This document shows, piece by piece, positions 34,371-45,419 of a stretch of DNA of 64,000 nucleotides. Under the pieces are notes generated by a model. It had not been told where the DNA came from. It searched no databases and worked only from the letters and a program-made list of their open reading frames with translations. Position numbers and translations under genes: made by a program. Source of the stretch: Deinandra increscens subsp. villosa (Eukaryota > Streptophyta > Magnoliopsida > Asterales > Asteraceae); assembly GCA_039602395.1 (NCBI GenBank), contig JBCNJP010000025.1, forward strand, positions 45,279,980 through 45,343,979, written 5' to 3'. Numbering within the stretch: position 1 is the stretch's first letter; each line of letters opens with the position of its first letter.

Positions 34371-36515
34371 CCAATTTAGCCACAAATGATACATTCCTTT
34401 ACCTTGGTTTCAGGAATTTCATCAATTATTTCTGAGAAGGTGACTGAAGGTGATTTCAATTTGTTTGGAATTGTCAAGTCAACTATTTCAGATTTCTCAA
34501 CAGTTTTCAATTTCAAGAGGCTTTTGACTTCATTTTCAGATGTGCTACATAACTGTGGTTTAACAGTTGATTAGACTACCTTTTCAGATGTAGCTGCTTC
34601 TGAAATTATTTCTTTTGATTTAAAGTAACAAGAATCTCAATTGAAATATTATTTTCTTTGACAGTTTCAACAACAGGGTTTGGAGTAAGTTGAACATTTG
34701 ATTTATCATTTGTACAGGCTCAACACATTCTGTGTAAGAATCTAGGTAGGTAACTTTGTTATATCCAACCCCATTTTGATGCTTGTTACCCTTTGCATTT
34801 CTGATATGCCCGCAACTTTAGATGTTTTTCATTGTTGGCTTGAAGTTTTGCACAATCAGCTTTTGCATTAGATAAATTGAGTTCAGTTAAACATAAACCT
34901 GCTCTCACATGCTCACATTCCTTCTTTGCATCTTTTAATTTTGAAAATAAGTCATCAATTTGGGGTTACACAATTGGTTTTATCATGTTTCAAAGAACTA
35001 ATAGTTTTGATTAGTTCCTCAATCTTGTTGTTGTATATCAGCCTTTCTAGAGTATTCTTTTATCTCTTTCAGGCTTGCCATCTCTTCAATTAGAGCCAAA
35101 TTATATTCTCTACAATTTTCAATTTGTTCAACACATTCTGGTTTGCAAAGTAAAGAAAGAACCTTTTCTGGAATTTCAATATTTACCTTAGTGGTTGAAG
35201 AGGTAGAAGTGAAGATGAGACTTCCTTTTCCATCAAAGCATGGTTGATGGGAAAAAATTCTTGCATTATGTCCTCCCAATCAACCCATTCAGTTTGATTA
35301 GCAACTGCAGCAGTTGCATTGCTTTGAGCATTTAAGCCAGGTTTAGGAGGTATGTGACCTTCAGATGATGATGCATGTGTATTATGAGATTTAGTGTAAG
35401 CATTCTGAGGTCTTGAGTAATTGCCTCCATCCCTGTTCATTCCTTCTCTTCTTGGTTGCTTGCATTCCCTGGCAAGGTGTCCTAATTGGTGGCAGTTAAA
35501 GCATTTTGCCTTACTCTTGTCAAGTCCAATTTAAGCAGTTTTGTCTCCATTGTATTTTCTACCAGTTATTTTGTAGAAATACCATGCTCTGAAGGATTCC
35601 GTTTCCAGTTGTGTGTTGATGTCCATTTCTTCCAGGTCATTAGCACTTATGCATTCTAGATCAGATCTAGTGAAAGCTCCATGGTTTGTTTCTGCAACAT
35701 GAGCAAAGTTGTTATATAATTGAGGTACAAGTTCATTACCTCTTGGCGAAGTGGGATAAGTGATCGTAGGTGTCTGATCACTATATTGACTTCTTACATC
35801 ATGAGAAGTGATTAGTGCAGTAGAGGTGGGAAGTGTTAATGCAGTTGATTTGCATAAAACACCAGATTTATCTTCGATCTCCATCTCATGGGCATTCAGC
35901 ATCCCATGTAATACACTCGACCTTAAAGTTTTAAGATCTTTGTTATACTTGATACTTACTGTATATACAGTCCATACATCAGGTAGAGACCTTAAAAACT
36001 TTCTGATGACATCGTCATTCTCCAGTTTTACATCATTTCCCTGCAATTCATCCAGTAATTGTACGAAACGAAGTTAGTGAGCATTCATGCTATCACCGCT
36101 CCTGTAAGAGAAGTTTTCATATCTTTTTTTAGTATATCCTTTTTATTTTCGTTTACTTCATATATACCTTCGTACATTTAATTTAGTGCTTTCCATAAAT
36201 CAAAAGCAGTTTTGCAATTTTTAAAACCAACAAGAACAGATTTTGGAAGTGCAGCTTGTAATGCCCACAAAGCTTTGTGATCACCCTCGACGGATTTGTG
36301 ATCTTCGTCAGAGAAACTCTCAACAAGTTTTATCAAATTAACCTTCGGTTCGTAGCTGATTTCGTTATTGGAATAGTGGGACCATAAATTATAGACTTCC
36401 ACATCCTATAGTCAGAATGTTGAAGATACCCTATCAGACGTAATTTCCACGTATCAAAATCATCGGGCATAAAAGAAGGTGGTTTACTTGAACTGCCATT
36501 TCGAGAATCAGCCAT
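34371..36515 (-). pseudogene. Degenerate Gag of element B
   Basis: Minus-strand copia Gag. ATG at 36515 opens MADSRNGSSSKPPSFMPDDF, then DTWKLRLIGYLQ and LWKALN, a UBN2-type region. The frame breaks near 36180 and 36050. A zinc knuckle ([18 protein letters not shown], about 35505-35450) lies just past a stop near 35533. A coiled-coil relic follows (35279-34900). A second knuckle, CIICG*IGHMAVEC (about 34395-34355), contains a stop. Several stops and frameshifts make it non-functional. No pol domain follows before element D. Confidence 0.75.
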
Positions 36516-36615
36516 TTTGTTTAAAATTTTTCGAAATGAGGGAAAACACCTTAATGCTAAAAACAGAGTATAAAGTAAATCAGTTGTTTTAAAAAGAAAT
36601 TAAAACAAGAGCTAA

Positions 36616-36627
36616 GCTCTGATACCA
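36616..36627 (-). promoter_or_regulatory. Primer-binding site of element B
   Basis: Minus-strand TGGTATCAGAGC next to the LTR end. Confidence 0.88.
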
Positions 36628-36629
36628 CT

Positions 36630-37298
36630 TGTAGGATCGAGGCCTAGTTTAATCAGATTTAACCAAAATACAAGACTTCTAGTTTAACCAGGCGGAAGCT
36701 ATTTAAACTGATTACTCTGTTAAGATTAATGCAATCGGAAATATCGTGTAAAGCAAGTAAATAAACAACGTATGGATGATACTTGGCACTATATTGATTA
36801 CTTGATAAACAAGGAGAATACAACTGACTCAACTTGTGTCAATCTATTGTGTATCTGGTTACAATGTACAAGAAACTATATATAGTGCCTAAGAAATCAA
36901 GGAGAGCCCTTGATTTCTCTACGATCGATCTAGACTGCTAAAACAAGATACAATGAACTATAAATATATTAATCTAGTCTAGAATATAAGTTGACATCAT
37001 CAGATATGGCGGGAAGTTGCTTGAGTGTCTGACAAAACAACAGATTTATCAGATCAAGTGGATACAAACAAGTTGACCGAGATAACTCGCCTTATCGAGG
37101 TAACTTGAGTTATCTAGGGAGCTTATCCACTCCGAGGTAAGCACTTAAGCTTCCGAGATAATAAAGCTTCCGAGGTAATATAAGTTACTCCGGACAGTTT
37201 GTTCCTTCCGAGATAACTTATCTCGGGCCTTCTATATCCTCTGATATAACTGATTATTAGGCCGATAAGCATTTATCTAGGGAGTGTTATTCCTTACG
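36630..37298 (-). repeat. 5' LTR of element B
   Basis: 669 bp. On the minus strand it runs CGTAAGGAAT (expected TGTAAGGAAT) to GATCCTACA. TATATATAG box near 36880. U3 has about six copies of a CCGAGRTAA / TTATCTCGG word (37075-37235). GTGTA at 37299-37303 is the right target-site copy. Confidence 0.88.
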
Positions 37299-37303
37299 GT
37301 GTA

Positions 37304-38330
37304 CACCTTAGATAATTGTCAGACTGAATATGTCGGGGTGCGATGATTTTCCATATGCACATAACACTAAATTAGGCTGCGATATTCTTAACTAATACCC
37401 ATAATAATAATAATAAAAGTCTTTAACTTTATTTAAAGGTCTCTCTAGGCCTTTGCAACCTACAATGACGATATCTGATATCAAGCGGCATTACCTGCAA
37501 TATCTATACAAAAGAGTCAACTAAAAATAGTTGGTGAGTAATCATAGGTTTATTGATATCGATCAAAAACATGCGTAAAAGAGTTTTAGAATAAATTGAT
37601 AACATGTGAAGTTTAAAGTTAATGTAATCCAACCCTTGACCATTAGGCTTCCAATCACCCGGCGCCAACGCGAGGCAGGCTAGGTGGGCTTGTCAGGCCA
37701 ATAGATCTATTAGTGTAACCACGGCCTTTCAAGTGTTAATAATTACGTTCATCGTTCATCGTTCAATCGTTCAATCGTTCATCGTTCAATCAACACAATT
37801 CACATAAGTTTCAAAACACATACCGAACATCGTATACGCATGTATAAATAGAGTTTTGGAAAATCATACATGTTGCACCCCAAAAACTGGTAAGTAAAAA
37901 GGGGCTAAAACTAACATGGTAGCAGTGATGAGAATAGATGAAACTCACGATAGCGGGAGAGAAACTCAAATCCAGAGATCACCTTAAATATGATAAAACT
38001 GATATACGATACTCGACAACGTGATCTCCTGGTTAAAATCAAAATCGCGCGGGATTTACCGGACTTTCACCGTTTGCGTTCTAAACCTCGAATTCTTGCA
38101 CGACTTCACTTGTATTTACTTGTAGGCATAATTAGAATTACACACAAGCTTCATACATGCATAGACTGCTCGAATTTTAGGTTAAACGTAAATATCGGCG
38201 TGTTCGCAGTAAAATCCAAAATAGTGATAAATCGAATATCAAATCGATCAACGAACATATTAATGGATCCAATAACATAAATTAAGTATTAACATCAAAA
38301 TGGAACATAACCCTTATATTAGATTATCAA
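37304..38330. other. Unclassified repeat-like sequence
   Basis: The sequence into which B inserted. No coding frame is credible. CACCCCAAAAACTGGTAAGT and AAAAGGGGCTAAAACTAAC (37875-37915) read on the minus strand like the GTGAGTT...GCCCC wording of the gypsy LTR at 45430, so part may be an old gypsy LTR in reverse orientation. A short repeat of CGTTCAAT/CGTTCAT units lies at 37747-37793. Confidence 0.3.
37747..37793. repeat. Short tandem repeat CGTTCAAT/CGTTCAT
   Basis: About six units of 7-8 bp in a row, beginning TACGTTCATCGTTCATCG. Confidence 0.8.
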
Positions 38331-38520
38331 TCATAGGATCAGATTACAAAACGGATTCAAATCAGAAATCTGGATATCAGAAATGTTACAATAATCTTGT
38401 GCACAAATCAACGTCTCCGCGGTCTTAGAAGTAAGAGAGCTTCTATGTTTATCAATAACCCTACCGTCGGTACTAAAAGCAGACTCGGATAAAACGGTTG
38501 ATATTAAAATTACCAAAACA
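38331..38520 (-). pseudogene. hAT transposase C-terminal remnant
   Basis: The minus strand reads STVLSESAFSTDGRVIDKHR, then SSLTSKTAETLICAQDYC. This is the signature of the hAT dimerisation domain at the end of hAT transposases (SESAFSTGGRV...R..L...T.EALIC..D). Only about 60 codons survive. Upstream on the minus strand is a GA-microsatellite (38531-38547) and then element K, so the catalytic part is gone. Confidence 0.8.
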
Positions 38521-39258
38521 TGTTTAATGATGAGAGAGAGAGAGAATAGGAAATTTGATCGTATTTAGCTTCTACCAACCTAAAACGTTAAACGTATCAT
38601 CCCCTTTTAATTTTTTTTCCTACCCATCACGCAAATAAATGTCCACTTCATTATTTTCAACACATGTATACACAGTGACTTCTCATTTTATTTTCACATA
38701 TCTTTTTCTTGATATACCTTGAGATACGCATCAAGATGTTGTCCACTAGGTCAAGCATCAAATTTAGTGTATATCACATTTGAATACTGATTTGCCGAGC
38801 CTACCTAGCACATCGAACAATGGTCTTATGGCTTTTTCACTTACTTTATCCATGAGTCAGACGATATCAGCCAATGTACCATCATTTCCTAATCATGTCG
38901 GATACAATTTCTCATTTTTCAATGTTTTTGACTTTTTGCATTTTTCAATGTTTTTTTCTTTTCAAAGTTTCTCCCCCTAAAAATGACAAACTCTAGTTTT
39001 TTTTAGATTTTCATTATTAACATTTGAAAAACAACACACTATTTTTGGATTTTCAAAAAAACAAACTCCCCCTCAAAATGAAACGGAGTGAAAAATAAAT
39101 GAAAAATTGATCAACCAACACGGATACTAGTAGTTTAGTATTTTAAAATAAGAAATGATTTGGGAATTCAACTTAAGTTATCACAGATATTTCATAACCA
39201 GTAATTTTCTAATCACCGAAAGATCTTCCTGAAATACGTGATGACACCAAATAAAACA

Positions 39259-42200
39259 TTAGTTGCTTGGGGATCGACCCGATTCAAAGCCGGGTCGCCT
39301 GGTGTCTTCTACATAGTCGTCGTTGTCCTTGGAAACAATCTTTGGTTTCCATATCTTTATAGATTTTGATTTTTTATCAGAACCAGAATCAGAATCAATC
39401 AGCGTACGTGGTTTAAACCAAGACGGCTTACGAGTTGATTTGGATTTTGGAGACCATGGTTCATAAAAAATTTGACCTTTGTTATCCACATATTTAGCAG
39501 TGTTGTGGATATATGCAGTTGTCAGACAATCAGCAGCAAGTTGTCCAGGTTGACGACATGCATAACAAAGTCGTTCATGAAATTGAAAAACATTAAAAAA
39601 GTTCTTTGAATTTTGAGAACCAGAAGAGTGATCAGAACCAAAGTTATCAAAGAAATCATCATAAGAATCATACCTCGGAGATGGACTCTTTGAAGTACCT
39701 TTCAATTCAGATGAAGAACCTCTAGAAGAATAAAACAATTTTTGTGTCTGAAGAACCAAAGTTAACAAAGAAATCATCATAAGAATCATGCCTTTTTCTT
39801 TGATTGTTATGCTTGGACAGGAACATCTTTAATTTCAGATCCCAAACCATTGTGCTTGAAACTCGAAGTCTTTGGAGATTCCGATTAAGAACCAGAAGCA
39901 TCTCTTCCTTTTGCTTCTCTAGTAAATTGAGCTTTAATTTCCTTCAACTTGTTCTCTTGCACCAAAGATTTAGCAGCTTCCTCTTCAGATGAAGAACTTG
40001 AACAGTTTTCAGCTTTTCCAACAACATTTTCATCTTTCAATCCCGATGAACTTGAAACAAAGATTGGAGCTGCAACAAATGTGACTTTCTTCTTTGACTT
40101 ATTTTTCTTCTTCTTAGCTGGTGTAGCAAATTTGATATAATCAAACATTTTAGCTTTTGGATCAAGAGGAGCAGATGTAAACTCAGATAAGTCCACCGGT
40201 TGAGGAACCTTGTAAATGTCATTTGCTTTGGAACTATCCTCACTCCTATCCTGGTTATACAATAATATTCAGCAAAGTCGGTGATAAATTGCAATTCTTC
40301 AATTGCCTTGTAATTCCAAAATTTCCAGCTTTAACTCAAAAATTTTCTGAGCATCAAACACCTATTTTTAAGACATACTGAACTTTTCATTTAAATCAGT
40401 ATACTCATATGTTTGCAGCTTTCTGATCTTACATTCAGCTAAAACTTCTTCAGTAACGTGCTCCCACTTCTTCTTGAATATTTCAACATCCTTTGTTAAA
40501 ACTTCATTCTAATCTCGAAGAAGAATATTGGAATCTTGAAGTGTAGACACTTTTGTCTGAAGTTTTTCAATCGTAGCAGCAGATTCAACAACAAGTGCAT
40601 TAGCTTTTTCATACTTTTGTTGAACAGGATAATTTTTCTCAAATAAAGCATCAATATCTTCAGCAACCTCTTTTGCTTCAGCTTTTGCCTTTGGACATTC
40701 TTCTACCCACTTCATTCTTTTCTTTCACCACAGCTTCATGAACATGAACCAAATCATAATATTTCTTTTAAAAATCTTCTAACTCTCGCTTTAACACTAT
40801 AATCTCTTCAATCGACAATTTAGAATCTCTTTCTAAACTTGCATTCTTGTTGCATAACTTCACACATTCAAGACATTTAAATTCGTTGACCTTTGAGTTA
40901 TCAGTGACCAGAAAAACCTCTTTGGGCAATGTTATGCTTAAATTAGAGTCCGAATTAGTTAGAATGCTATCATCATCATGACGTGCTGTCAAAGCAACAG
41001 TAATAGGAGCATGTGACTTTGTGTCGGAATCTGTATTCCAAGCAAATTCATCTGGATGCCAAAATATGTCTGACATTTTGTTATCAACAAAATCTGATAC
41101 TTTGAAATCTTTGTAATCTTGAATTGAAGATTTAACCACCAAATGAGCATTTTGACCACTTTTCAACTAGTATCAATGGAACTTGGACATTCACGTGCAA
41201 AATGTCCATATACTGAGCATTTGTAACACTTAACCTTCAATTTGTCCAATCCAATCTTACCATCCTGATTCAATCTCTTCTTCCCAGTTCTGCTAAAAAA
41301 AATTTGTTCTACAAACCAACATAGCATACTACCAATTCAGATCCATTTCTTCCAAATGATCATAATCAATCTGATCATAATCTTCATTTGTCAATTCGTC
41401 ATTACTAACAGAACCAGTGATCACCCCAAAATATGAAGATACCACTGCAAACATTAAATCCATATAATCATCGGTTGTTTGAGCAGATAAAGCATTTTGA
41501 TATGAAGAACTAGGAATTGAAACAGTACAACCAACAGAATAACCAGAATCTTCAGATTTACCTGCAATGAATGTTGTAGGAGGTGCGGTATTTACAATAT
41601 TTGACTTCACAGCATTCATGGTTGAATCATTTTCACCATGATACATAGCAGGATTCTGAATTTGAGTTGGTAAAGATTTATTCACTGTCAACTCCATATC
41701 CCTTGCTTGAATTCTTTGAATTAGATCATTGAAACATAAACCTGAATACTCTTTATCATGGGTAATCATCATCACATTATTTCCCATTTCTCAGGTAATG
41801 CCTCCAAAATCTTTTCTTTCATATCAGCCTCTTCTTTTGTAAGACTTACCAAATGCATTTCACTCATTAAATGTGCAAACCTTGCAATCAAATTTGGAAT
41901 TGATTCATTCTGATAGTGCTTGAAACTATCAAATTCCTTTTTCAAAACCTTTTGACGACTTTTCTTATACTAATCATTACCCTCACATCTTTTTTCCAAA
42001 GCATCCCGTAAAATTTTTGATGTATAGTTACCAGAAAATTGATGTAACAATTCTTTAGGTAATGCCATTGTTAAAGTATCATATGCCTTTTTCTCAGCTT
42101 GATATGCTTTCTTTTGTTCCGATGAAAGTTTCCTTTGAATAATTCGCTTCCTGGTTTCATCTTAGGATAGACGTATTGATCAGTGAATGACAACCACATA

Positions 42201-42367
42201 TCAATATCATTCGTATCAACATACGCTTCAAACCGTTTAACCCAACTATGATAATCATCCAATTTTAGCAATTTAGGAACTTTCTGACTTATTCCAATTT
42301 TATTATCATAATTCATCATTGTTTGCATCGAATTCTGAATTGCTGCAAACGTTTGAATATCATACAT
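39259..42367 (-). pseudogene. Broken Gag of element K
   Basis: ATG at 42367 opens MYDIQTFAAIQNSMQTMMNY and continues GISQKVPKLLKLDDYHSWVK, aligning with the T1 Gag. Stops and frame changes occur near 42070, 41787, 41329, 40768, 40509 and 39885. Knuckle 1 (KCYKCSVYGHFARECPS) lies at about 41236-41185. Knuckle 2 reads CYACRQPGQLAADC (about 39565-39520) with Gln in place of the zinc-binding His. The middle is coiled coil (40262-40800). The tail reads VEDTRRPGFESG, like DTGRPEA in T1. About the same length as the T1 gag. Confidence 0.78.
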
Positions 42368-42699
42368 TTTTTAAACAAGCTGGTTACTGTTCACCCGAAC
42401 TAAATCCGAACTGCATTCGTACCTCAGCCAAACTATGACTTCGAATTATCCAAACTCAACTCGAACCACAAAATAGCCGAACTAGAAAAACTAGAACAGA
42501 ATAGCCGAACTTGAGCCGAACCGAACCCGAACTTGATACGAACTAGTTCTAGGAGAAGATTTTTCCACAGAAAGCACACTCGAGATGATCAAACGCGTCA
42601 AAATCAATTAAATTTTGTAAAAACCCAAAGTTTTGACTCAAAATGACGAAAAACAGAGATTTCCGACTAGTATAATGAACCTAATGCTCTGATACCACT

Positions 42700-43038
42700 T
42701 GTAAATGTGTGAGCATCAGATCGTCTACTCAGTCGTATCGAAATCAATGTAAACATAAAACACAATGAGTAAATACAAATAGTTTTGTATTTGACCAAAG
42801 AGAGATTACACAGAAACCACACACAAAAGATATGACCAGAAGTTGTATTCTCTATACAAGACAATGCTATTTATAGTAGAACTAACTAAACATAAACCCG
42901 ATCAGCCGAACCTGCAGTTCGGACCAGGTTTGTGTGAGTCCGAACTGGGAGTTCGCCTTAGGTTCGGACAGCACAATCTTGTAACCTTTTGTCTTGTATT
43001 TGATACTTCACATGAAGATCTAGAATTATGCATCAACA
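42700..43038 (-). repeat. 5' LTR of element K
   Basis: 339 bp. On the minus strand it runs TGTTGATGCATAATTC to TCACACATTTACA. The U5 edge resembles T1/T2 (GATGCTCACRCATTT). It contains GTTCGG words in U3. Confidence 0.8.
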
Positions 43039-43784
43039 ATTATTTTTATACGGTCTAGGTTTTACTTGTATACGGTCTGGACTTATGAATGTGACCAACT
43101 CTTTTGTTCTATACGATCTACATTTTACTCTATACAGTCTACATGTTCTTCTACACGATCTAGCTTTGAACTATACGGTTTAGCTTACTGATTTACTCTA
43201 TGCGGTCTAACATGTTGTTAAGTTTATACGATCTACACTCTAGCCTATACGGTCTAGACTTTGTCTATACGATCTAGGGTACTTAGACTGTTGAGTGAGT
43301 TTATACCATACGATCTAGAATAAGCTATACGATCTAGAAACCAGATCGTGTCAGTTTATACTATTTGATCTAGGAATATACTATAAGATCTAGACCTTGT
43401 ACCATACGGTCTGGACCTGCAGTATATGCCTATACGATCCAAGAACTTGTTCTATACGGTCTAGCTTATACCATACAATCTAGACTGACACTTAGAATCT
43501 TTTTGCAGAATCTTGTAATATTCTCTTGTAATCAGTGCATTGACGCATGTGCTCCCAGGTACTATAAATACTCATAATGATGAAACCCTAGGTACGCTTT
43601 ATTTCATTCAAGCCACCTGGGAACACTGTGTGTGTGTTCTTGGTGTTCTTGAGTTTCAGAATAGCTTTTCTCATAAATCTTAGGATTACAATGAGCAATC
43701 AACCCATGAATGATCATCATGCTTGATTTCCGCACCTGTATGATGATTGGATGAGGTCTAAGGCTCAGAATTGGTCCTAAAAGT
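43039..43784 (+). repeat. 5' LTR (partial) of copia M
   Basis: U3, TATA box and the R/U5 part of an LTR; the true left end is hidden by element K. A TATAAATA box is at 43563-43570. The region ends just before a tRNA-Met primer-binding site (43785-43796). Its left 440 bp are packed with a 12-bp motif. Confidence 0.65.
43046..43485 (+). repeat. Iterated TATACGRTCTAG motif in U3 of M
   Basis: About 18-19 copies of a 12-mer close to TATACGGTCTAG or TATACGATCTAG, irregularly spaced 13-45 bp apart, ending about 75 bp before the TATA box. Variants differ by one or two bases. The spacers between copies are unrelated, so this is not a simple tandem satellite. Confidence 0.85.
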
Positions 43785-43796
43785 TGGTATCAGAGC
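43785..43796 (+). promoter_or_regulatory. Primer-binding site of copia M
   Basis: TGGTATCAGAGC, complementary to initiator tRNA-Met. Only some 10 bp later the RT coding sequence begins, which shows a large internal deletion. Confidence 0.85.
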
Positions 43797-43802
43797 AAGT
43801 GT

Positions 43803-45415
43803 AATGGGTACAAAAGGGTACAAAAGGGGTGTAATTGACCAGACACTCTTTATTCATCATGTTGGTGATGACATGCTGTTAGTACAAGTGTATGTTGACG
43901 ACATCATATTCGGAGCAACGAATGTCAACTTTTTTTTTGAACAGCTGAAGGATCTCCATTAAAACAGACTACCATGGAGGTAGTCAAACAAAACCCATAC
44001 AAAGGAAAAACAACCAACCCACAGAAACAACAAAAAAGAAAGCAAACTACATGTTACAATAACACCAATCAGGCCAAGAAAGGGACGTGATGATTGCCTT
44101 AATCTTGATCCAAAAGTGACATAAACTCTTGATCTTTCCAGGATTGCTTCCACCGAAGGGGTTTTGTTGTTAAAGATCACCTTATCTCTTGATTTCCAAA
44201 TGTATCAACAACTCGTGAGAATGACGACGTAGACCTGTATCCTAGGATCCCCACTAATCGATTTATGAATGCCCAACAAGTCTTTTACCAAGAAACCGAA
44301 AATCAGAGGAATGTTACACCAAGAAGCCACATCTTACCAAATGACCGAGGCAATGAGGCACCCGGTAAGAATGTGATCCGTTGATTCATCGTTACATATG
44401 CACAACGGGCAGGACCTCGATTTGTACCCAATATTCCTTCGATCGAGAGAATCTTTAGTAGCAATGCGACCAATTTTACCATGCCAAAAAAATATGATCA
44501 CCTTCCGTGGCACCCATTTGCACCAGACTTCACCCGTATCTGGCCCCAAGGATCTAGCCTTTTCTAATAGAAGTTTAACCGACTTTACGGAAAAGACCCC
44601 AGAGCAATAACTGTTCCACTTCTACCGACCATTAACCTCTGTTAAGCGAGTGATCAATCTGGCGCCTTTCCTTTCTAAGTTATTGCAATAAGAAACCAAG
44701 GCTTTGCACACGCCAAAAGCACCACATTTACAAGGCACAAAAGACCAGCTTCGATTATGCCACGCTTTTGAAGAACTGATGAAGAAGAAGTTTGAGATGA
44801 GCGCAATGGGTGAATTGACATTCTTTCTTGGAATTCAAGGCAAACAGACGCCAGAAGGTATCTTAATCAGCCAAGGAAAGTATGTCACGAAAATTTTGAA
44901 GAAATTTGGTTTCCATGATTCTAAGTTATTTTCAACACCTGTGGTAAGTCGTCATAAGCTTAATCAGGACCTAGACGAGGTTAGTGTAGACGAGCATCTC
45001 TACAGGCTAATGATCGGTTCTCTCATGTATTTGACGGCAATTCGTCCTGATATTATGTTCGGGGTGTGTCTGTGTTCAAGATTTCAGAGCAAGCCTAAAG
45101 AATCCCATTTCACTACTATGAAGAAAATCTTTAGATACCAGAACTCAAATCCAAACAGAGGACTTTGGTATCCAAAAGACTCACTTTTTGATCTGCGAGC
45201 CTTCTCTGACAGTGATTATGCTGGTTGTGAACTCAATCGCAAATCTTCTATGGGAGGTGCTCAGTTCTCGGGTAACTGATGGGTTTCATGGCAATGCAAG
45301 AAGAAAACAATTGTGTCTACTTCAACAGCTGAGGCGGAGTACATTGTCGCAGCATCATGCTGCTCCAAAGTTCTTTGGATTCAGAATCAATTGCTAGATT
45401 ACGGTTTGGAATAGC
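43803..45415 (+). pseudogene. Copia M RT/RNase H remnant, split by a LINE
   Basis: Begins in the middle of RT, NGYKRGVIDQTLFIHHVGDD, then the intact catalytic box YVDD at 43891-43902 (QVYVDDIIFGATN). A LINE tail (about 43929-44710) interrupts it. It resumes DQLRLCHAFEELMKKKFEMS at about 44735, ASRPD-like AIRPDIMFGVCLCSRF, and RNase H with FSDSDYAGCELNRKSS. TGA at 45277-45279 (GN*WVSWQCKKK) and a stop after LLDYGLE end it. Gag, protease, integrase and half of RT are deleted, with the primer-binding site joined directly to RT. Non-functional. Confidence 0.85.
43929..44710 (-). mobile_element. 5'-truncated LINE with short poly(A)
   Basis: The minus strand ends in a run of nine A (plus-strand TTTTTTTTT at 43930-43938). 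At 44549-44334 it encodes EVWCKWVPRKVIIFFWHGKI, then GRIATKDSLDRRNI and CPLCICNDESTDHILTGC, the zinc-binding region found at the C-terminus of plant L1-type reverse transcriptases (zf-RVT). Further frames continue to about 43959. Strong 5' truncation and a terminal A-run are typical of L1 retrotransposition. I could not identify a clear target-site duplication. Confidence 0.75.
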
Positions 45416-45419
45416 TTAT

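Larger units (their letters stand above)
5424..37298 (-). mobile_element. Giant nested copia element B with matching TSD
   Basis: On the minus strand the 5' LTR is 36630-37298 and the 3' LTR is 5424-6669. Both end in GATCCTACA at their U5 edge and begin TGTAAGGAAT (mutated to CGTAAGGAAT in the 5' LTR). GTGTA at 5419-5423 and GTGTA at 37299-37303 flank the whole block, which shows one original insertion later swollen to about 32 kb. Own sequence: 3' LTR, end of the post-pol ORF (6670-7418), a spacer (33899-34370), gag (34371-36515), primer-binding site and 5' LTR. Everything between is nested insertions (E, D, A, T1, T2) plus a sequence gap. Any pol of B is either lost or inside the gap. Confidence 0.75.
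38640..43038 (-). mobile_element. Element K, gag-only, 3' end truncated
   Basis: Related to T1/T2 but diverged. On the minus strand: 5' LTR 42700-43038, primer-binding site 42686-42697, leader with CCGAAC words (42380-42540), broken gag (42367-39259), spacer (39258-38640) with polypurine tracts (CTCCCCCTAAAAATG near 38970 and CTCCCCCTCAAAATG near 39066, plus-strand reading). The sequence breaks off near 38640 inside the spacer, so the module region and 3' LTR are missing. No pol. Inserted in, or joined to, the LTR of element M. Confidence 0.7.

Noticed and set aside
38331..38516. A host gene of the domesticated hAT type
   Set aside because: Only about 60 codons of the dimerisation region remain, with no upstream catalytic domain or BED zinc finger.
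43046..43485. CRISPR-like array
   Set aside because: The repeats are only about 12 bp, degenerate and irregularly spaced, and the DNA is plant nuclear with an LTR TATA box downstream.
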